A DNA stretch of 64,000 nt from an uncultured Bacteroides sp. (GTDB lineage Bacteria; Bacteroidota; Bacteroidia; Bacteroidales; Bacteroidaceae), in contig NZ_URFY01000013.1 of the NCBI RefSeq assembly GCF_900547205.1, positions 1-64,000 of the forward strand, given 5' to 3'. The notes under the pieces were generated by a model. It saw only the letters and a list, made by a program, of their open reading frames with translations. It was not told the origin of the DNA and did not search any database. Position 1 is the stretch's first letter, and every line of letters starts with the position of its first letter. Both the position numbers and the translations under genes were made by a program. Of this stretch, positions 62,151 to 64,000 are shown piece after piece.

Positions 62151-63800
62151 ATGACACAAGAATACCAACTACGCATCCTCCCCGAAATCGCCGCCAACGA
62201 GCAGCGACTGAAAGAATATCTCTCGAATGAAAAAGGTATCAACCAGCGAGAGATTACTGCTACCCGCATACTGAAGCGAAGCATCGACGCACGGCAACGT
62301 ACTATTTTCGTCAATCTGAAAGTACGGGTATATATCAACGAGACGCCTAAGGAAGACGAGTACGAACGCACTATATATAATAAGGTGGAAGGAAAACCGG
62401 AAGTCATCGTTGTAGGTGCAGGTCCCGGCGGACTATTTGCCGCTCTTCGCCTTATCGAACTCGGACTACGTCCAATCATTGTAGAGCGCGGAAAAGATGT
62501 ACGCGAACGGAAGAAAGACCTGGCACAAATCAGTCGGGAGCACAAGGTAGACCCGGAATCCAACTATAGCTTTGGCGAAGGAGGTGCGGGAGCCTATTCG
62601 GACGGAAAGCTTTATACCCGCAGCAAGAAACGGGGAAATATAGATAAGATACTGAATGTATTCTGCCAGCACGGAGCATCTATGGCGATATTGGCAGACG
62701 CCCATCCCCATATCGGAACGGATAAACTGCCACGCGTCATTGAGAATATGCGGAACACGATTATCGAATGCGGAGGTGAAGTGCACTTCCAAACAAGAAT
62801 GGATGCACTCATTATTGAGAACGACGAGATTAAAGGTATCGAAACCAATACGGGAAAGACATTTCTCGGTCCTGTCATTCTGGCAACGGGTCATTCGGCA
62901 AGGGATGTATATCGCTGGTTGGCAGCAAACAACGTAACGATTGAAGCCAAAGGAATAGCCGTAGGCGTTCGCTTGGAACATCCAGCAATGCTGATTGACC
63001 AGCTACAATATCACAGTAAGGACGGAAGAGGAAAATATCTTCCCGCTGCCGAATATAGTTACGTCACCCAAGCGGAAGGACGCGGTGTGTATAGTTTCTG
63101 TATGTGTCCGGGCGGCTTCATTGTTCCTGCCGCTAGCGGACCGGAACAGGTGGTAGTCAACGGTATGTCTCCTTCCAATCGCGGTTCCAAATGGAGCAAT
63201 TCGGGAATGGTGGTGGAAGTGCAGCCGGACGACTTATTAAGTGGAGAGTGGAGAATGGAGAATGGAGAGTGGACTGCGCAACAGAATGAGCAGTTGTTGT
63301 CTCTTAATCCGTCACTGAATAATTCTCAACTTTCCATGCTCAATGCTCAACTTCTCCCCCTACATTTTCAGGAAGAACTGGAGCGGCAATGCTGGATGCA
63401 AGGAGGCAGACGACAAACGGCTCCCGCACAACGTATGTTGGACTTCACACGTAAGAAGTTGAGTTATGACTTGCCGGAGTCGTCTTATAGTCCGGGGTTG
63501 ATATCATCTCCGCTCCACTTCTGGATGCCGGAGTTTATCAGCAAAAGATTATCACTCGGTTTCCAGCAGTTCGGTCGTAGCAGTCATGGCTTCCTTACTA
63601 ATGAAGCGGTTATGATAGGTGTGGAGACGCGAACCTCTTCTCCTGTCCGCATCATAAGGGATAGAGAAACATTGCAGCACATATCCGTTCGCGGGTTGTT
63701 CCCTTGCGGAGAAGGTGCAGGCTATGCGGGAGGAATCGTTTCCGCCGGCGTAGATGGAGAACGATGCGCGGAAGCCGTAGCCGGATATCTAAGACAATAA
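62151..63800 (+). CDS. FAD-dependent dehydrogenase with in-frame repeat insertion
   Basis: A 549-residue flavoprotein of the NAD(P)/FAD oxidoreductase family: VVGAGPGGLFAALRL at about 88, NYSFGEGGAGAYSDGKL, LATGHSARDVY and a C-terminal GEGAGYAGGIVSAGVDG. The start ATG at 62151 (MTQEYQLRIL) is preferred over GTG at 62139, which lies in the cassette end. Residues about 362-404 (GEWRMENGEW and following) look unlike the family and come from a repeat element, so the ancestral protein was about 40 residues shorter. The reaction is unknown; homologues are called FAD-dependent dehydrogenases. Confidence 0.9.
   Translation: MTQEYQLRILPEIAANEQRLKEYLSNEKGINQREITATRILKRSIDARQRTIFVNLKVRVYINETPKEDEYERTIYNKVEGKPEVIVVGAGPGGLFAALRLIELGLRPIIVERGKDVRERKKDLAQISREHKVDPESNYSFGEGGAGAYSDGKLYTRSKKRGNIDKILNVFCQHGASMAILADAHPHIGTDKLPRVIENMRNTIIECGGEVHFQTRMDALIIENDEIKGIETNTGKTFLGPVILATGHSARDVYRWLAANNVTIEAKGIAVGVRLEHPAMLIDQLQYHSKDGRGKYLPAAEYSYVTQAEGRGVYSFCMCPGGFIVPAASGPEQVVVNGMSPSNRGSKWSNSGMVVEVQPDDLLSGEWRMENGEWTAQQNEQLLSLNPSLNNSQLSMLNAQLLPLHFQEELERQCWMQGGRRQTAPAQRMLDFTRKKLSYDLPESSYSPGLISSPLHFWMPEFISKRLSLGFQQFGRSSHGFLTNEAVMIGVETRTSSPVRIIRDRETLQHISVRGLFPCGEGAGYAGGIVSAGVDGERCAEAVAGYLRQ
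63236..63360 (+). repeat. GGAGAATGGAGAAT-type repeat inserted in frame
   Basis: Left arm GTGGAGAGTGGAGAATGGAG and a degenerate inverted partner (CTCAACTTTCCATGCTCAAT, 63325 onward) frame about 125 bases that keep the reading frame open. The left arm has a tandem GAGAATG pattern typical of dispersed Bacteroides repeats. Confidence 0.7.
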
Positions 63801-63819
63801 CATTTAAATAAAATACTAT

Positions 63820-63942
63820 ATGACGAAGATTTTATCATTGGTACTGGGGATGTTAACATTCATATTCCCGATGAAAGCAGAGATTCTCGACAAAATTCCT
63901 CATTTCTATGTGGTTGGACTCGAATTAAACAAAGTAAAGTAG
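63820..63942 (+). CDS. Short putative secreted peptide
   Basis: A 40-residue frame begins 19 bases after the FAD gene. Residues 1-20 form a signal peptide-like segment (MTKILSLVLGMLTFIFPMKA) followed by a short charged tail. It could be a small exported peptide or a fragment; no family is recognised. Confidence 0.35.
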   Translation: MTKILSLVLGMLTFIFPMKAEILDKIPHFYVVGLELNKVK

Positions 63943-63965
63943 ATGCGCCAAAAGACTTATGCATA

Positions 63966-64000
63966 ATGAACAAACCCGAAATAGCAATAGTAGAACCGAA
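63966..64000 (+). CDS. Start of a possible response regulator (partial)
   Basis: The last 35 bases open with ATG and read MNKPEIAIVEP, which resembles the first beta-strand of receiver domains. The rest lies outside the window, so the family call is tentative. Confidence 0.35.
   Translation, partial: MNKPEIAIVEP

Overview
The window is a chromosomal segment of a Bacteroides species close to the B. thetaiotaomicron/B. ovatus group. The evidence is promoters of the Bacteroides type (TTTG, a gap of about 19-20 bases, TAnnTTTG), a SusC/SusD locus with an ECF sigma factor and FecR, several lipoproteins, and the order parA-parB-DUF5683-lytic transglycosylase-relA. The only RNA gene seen is one tRNA-Gln, and no CRISPR array or rRNA is present.

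Layout. 1-111 is the 3' end of an ISL3-type transposase, followed by a terminator and tRNA-Gln. 579-3963 holds rsfS-ftsH-cdsA. 4113-6970 (minus) holds a NigD-like lipoprotein, lpxB and surE. 7672-13877 holds the parAB to relA block. 13975-18041 holds a MerR regulator and an M23 peptidase, divergent from alaS. 18381-32366 is a polysaccharide utilization locus: three GH92 alpha-mannosidases, an ECF sigma factor and FecR anti-sigma factor, SusC with an STN signalling domain, and SusD. 32425-41941 holds a RecD-like helicase, a pilin-like membrane protein, DUF3822-rsmD, cls, a large outer-membrane barrel protein and aroB. 42045-49381 holds an AraC regulator, a MATE exporter, a lipoprotein nitroreductase, an MRJP-like protein and three related orphan sigma factors, the middle one shrunken. 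49734-54457 holds an Lrp regulator divergent from metY, an MscS channel, and a TPP riboswitch driving a thiamine transporter and thiamine pyrophosphokinase. 54724-60004 (minus) is a threonine operon (thrA, a phosphoglycerate-mutase-like gene, thrC) preceded by a threonine-rich leader peptide. 60322-64000 holds radA, an inverted-repeat-bounded nuclease cassette and an FAD dehydrogenase with a repeat inserted in frame.

The most unusual content lies between or inside the genes. (1) A 456-bp cassette at 61691-62146 has 36-bp inverted ends that match at 35 of 36 positions around a single GxxExxY (PD-(D/E)XK) nuclease gene; a gene-less hairpin with a related core lies at 13880-13958. (2) Five intergenic arrays of degenerate short repeats each have their own sequence but share a strict 21- or 22-bp period. 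(3) Dispersed palindromic repeats have entered genes: one encodes the C-terminus of the apgM-like protein and another forms an in-frame insert in the FAD dehydrogenase. (4) The three sigma-factor copies carry a shared upstream dyad and promoter block. (5) The third GH92 enzyme has Gln where its two neighbours have the catalytic Glu, which suggests a different type of mannose linkage as substrate.
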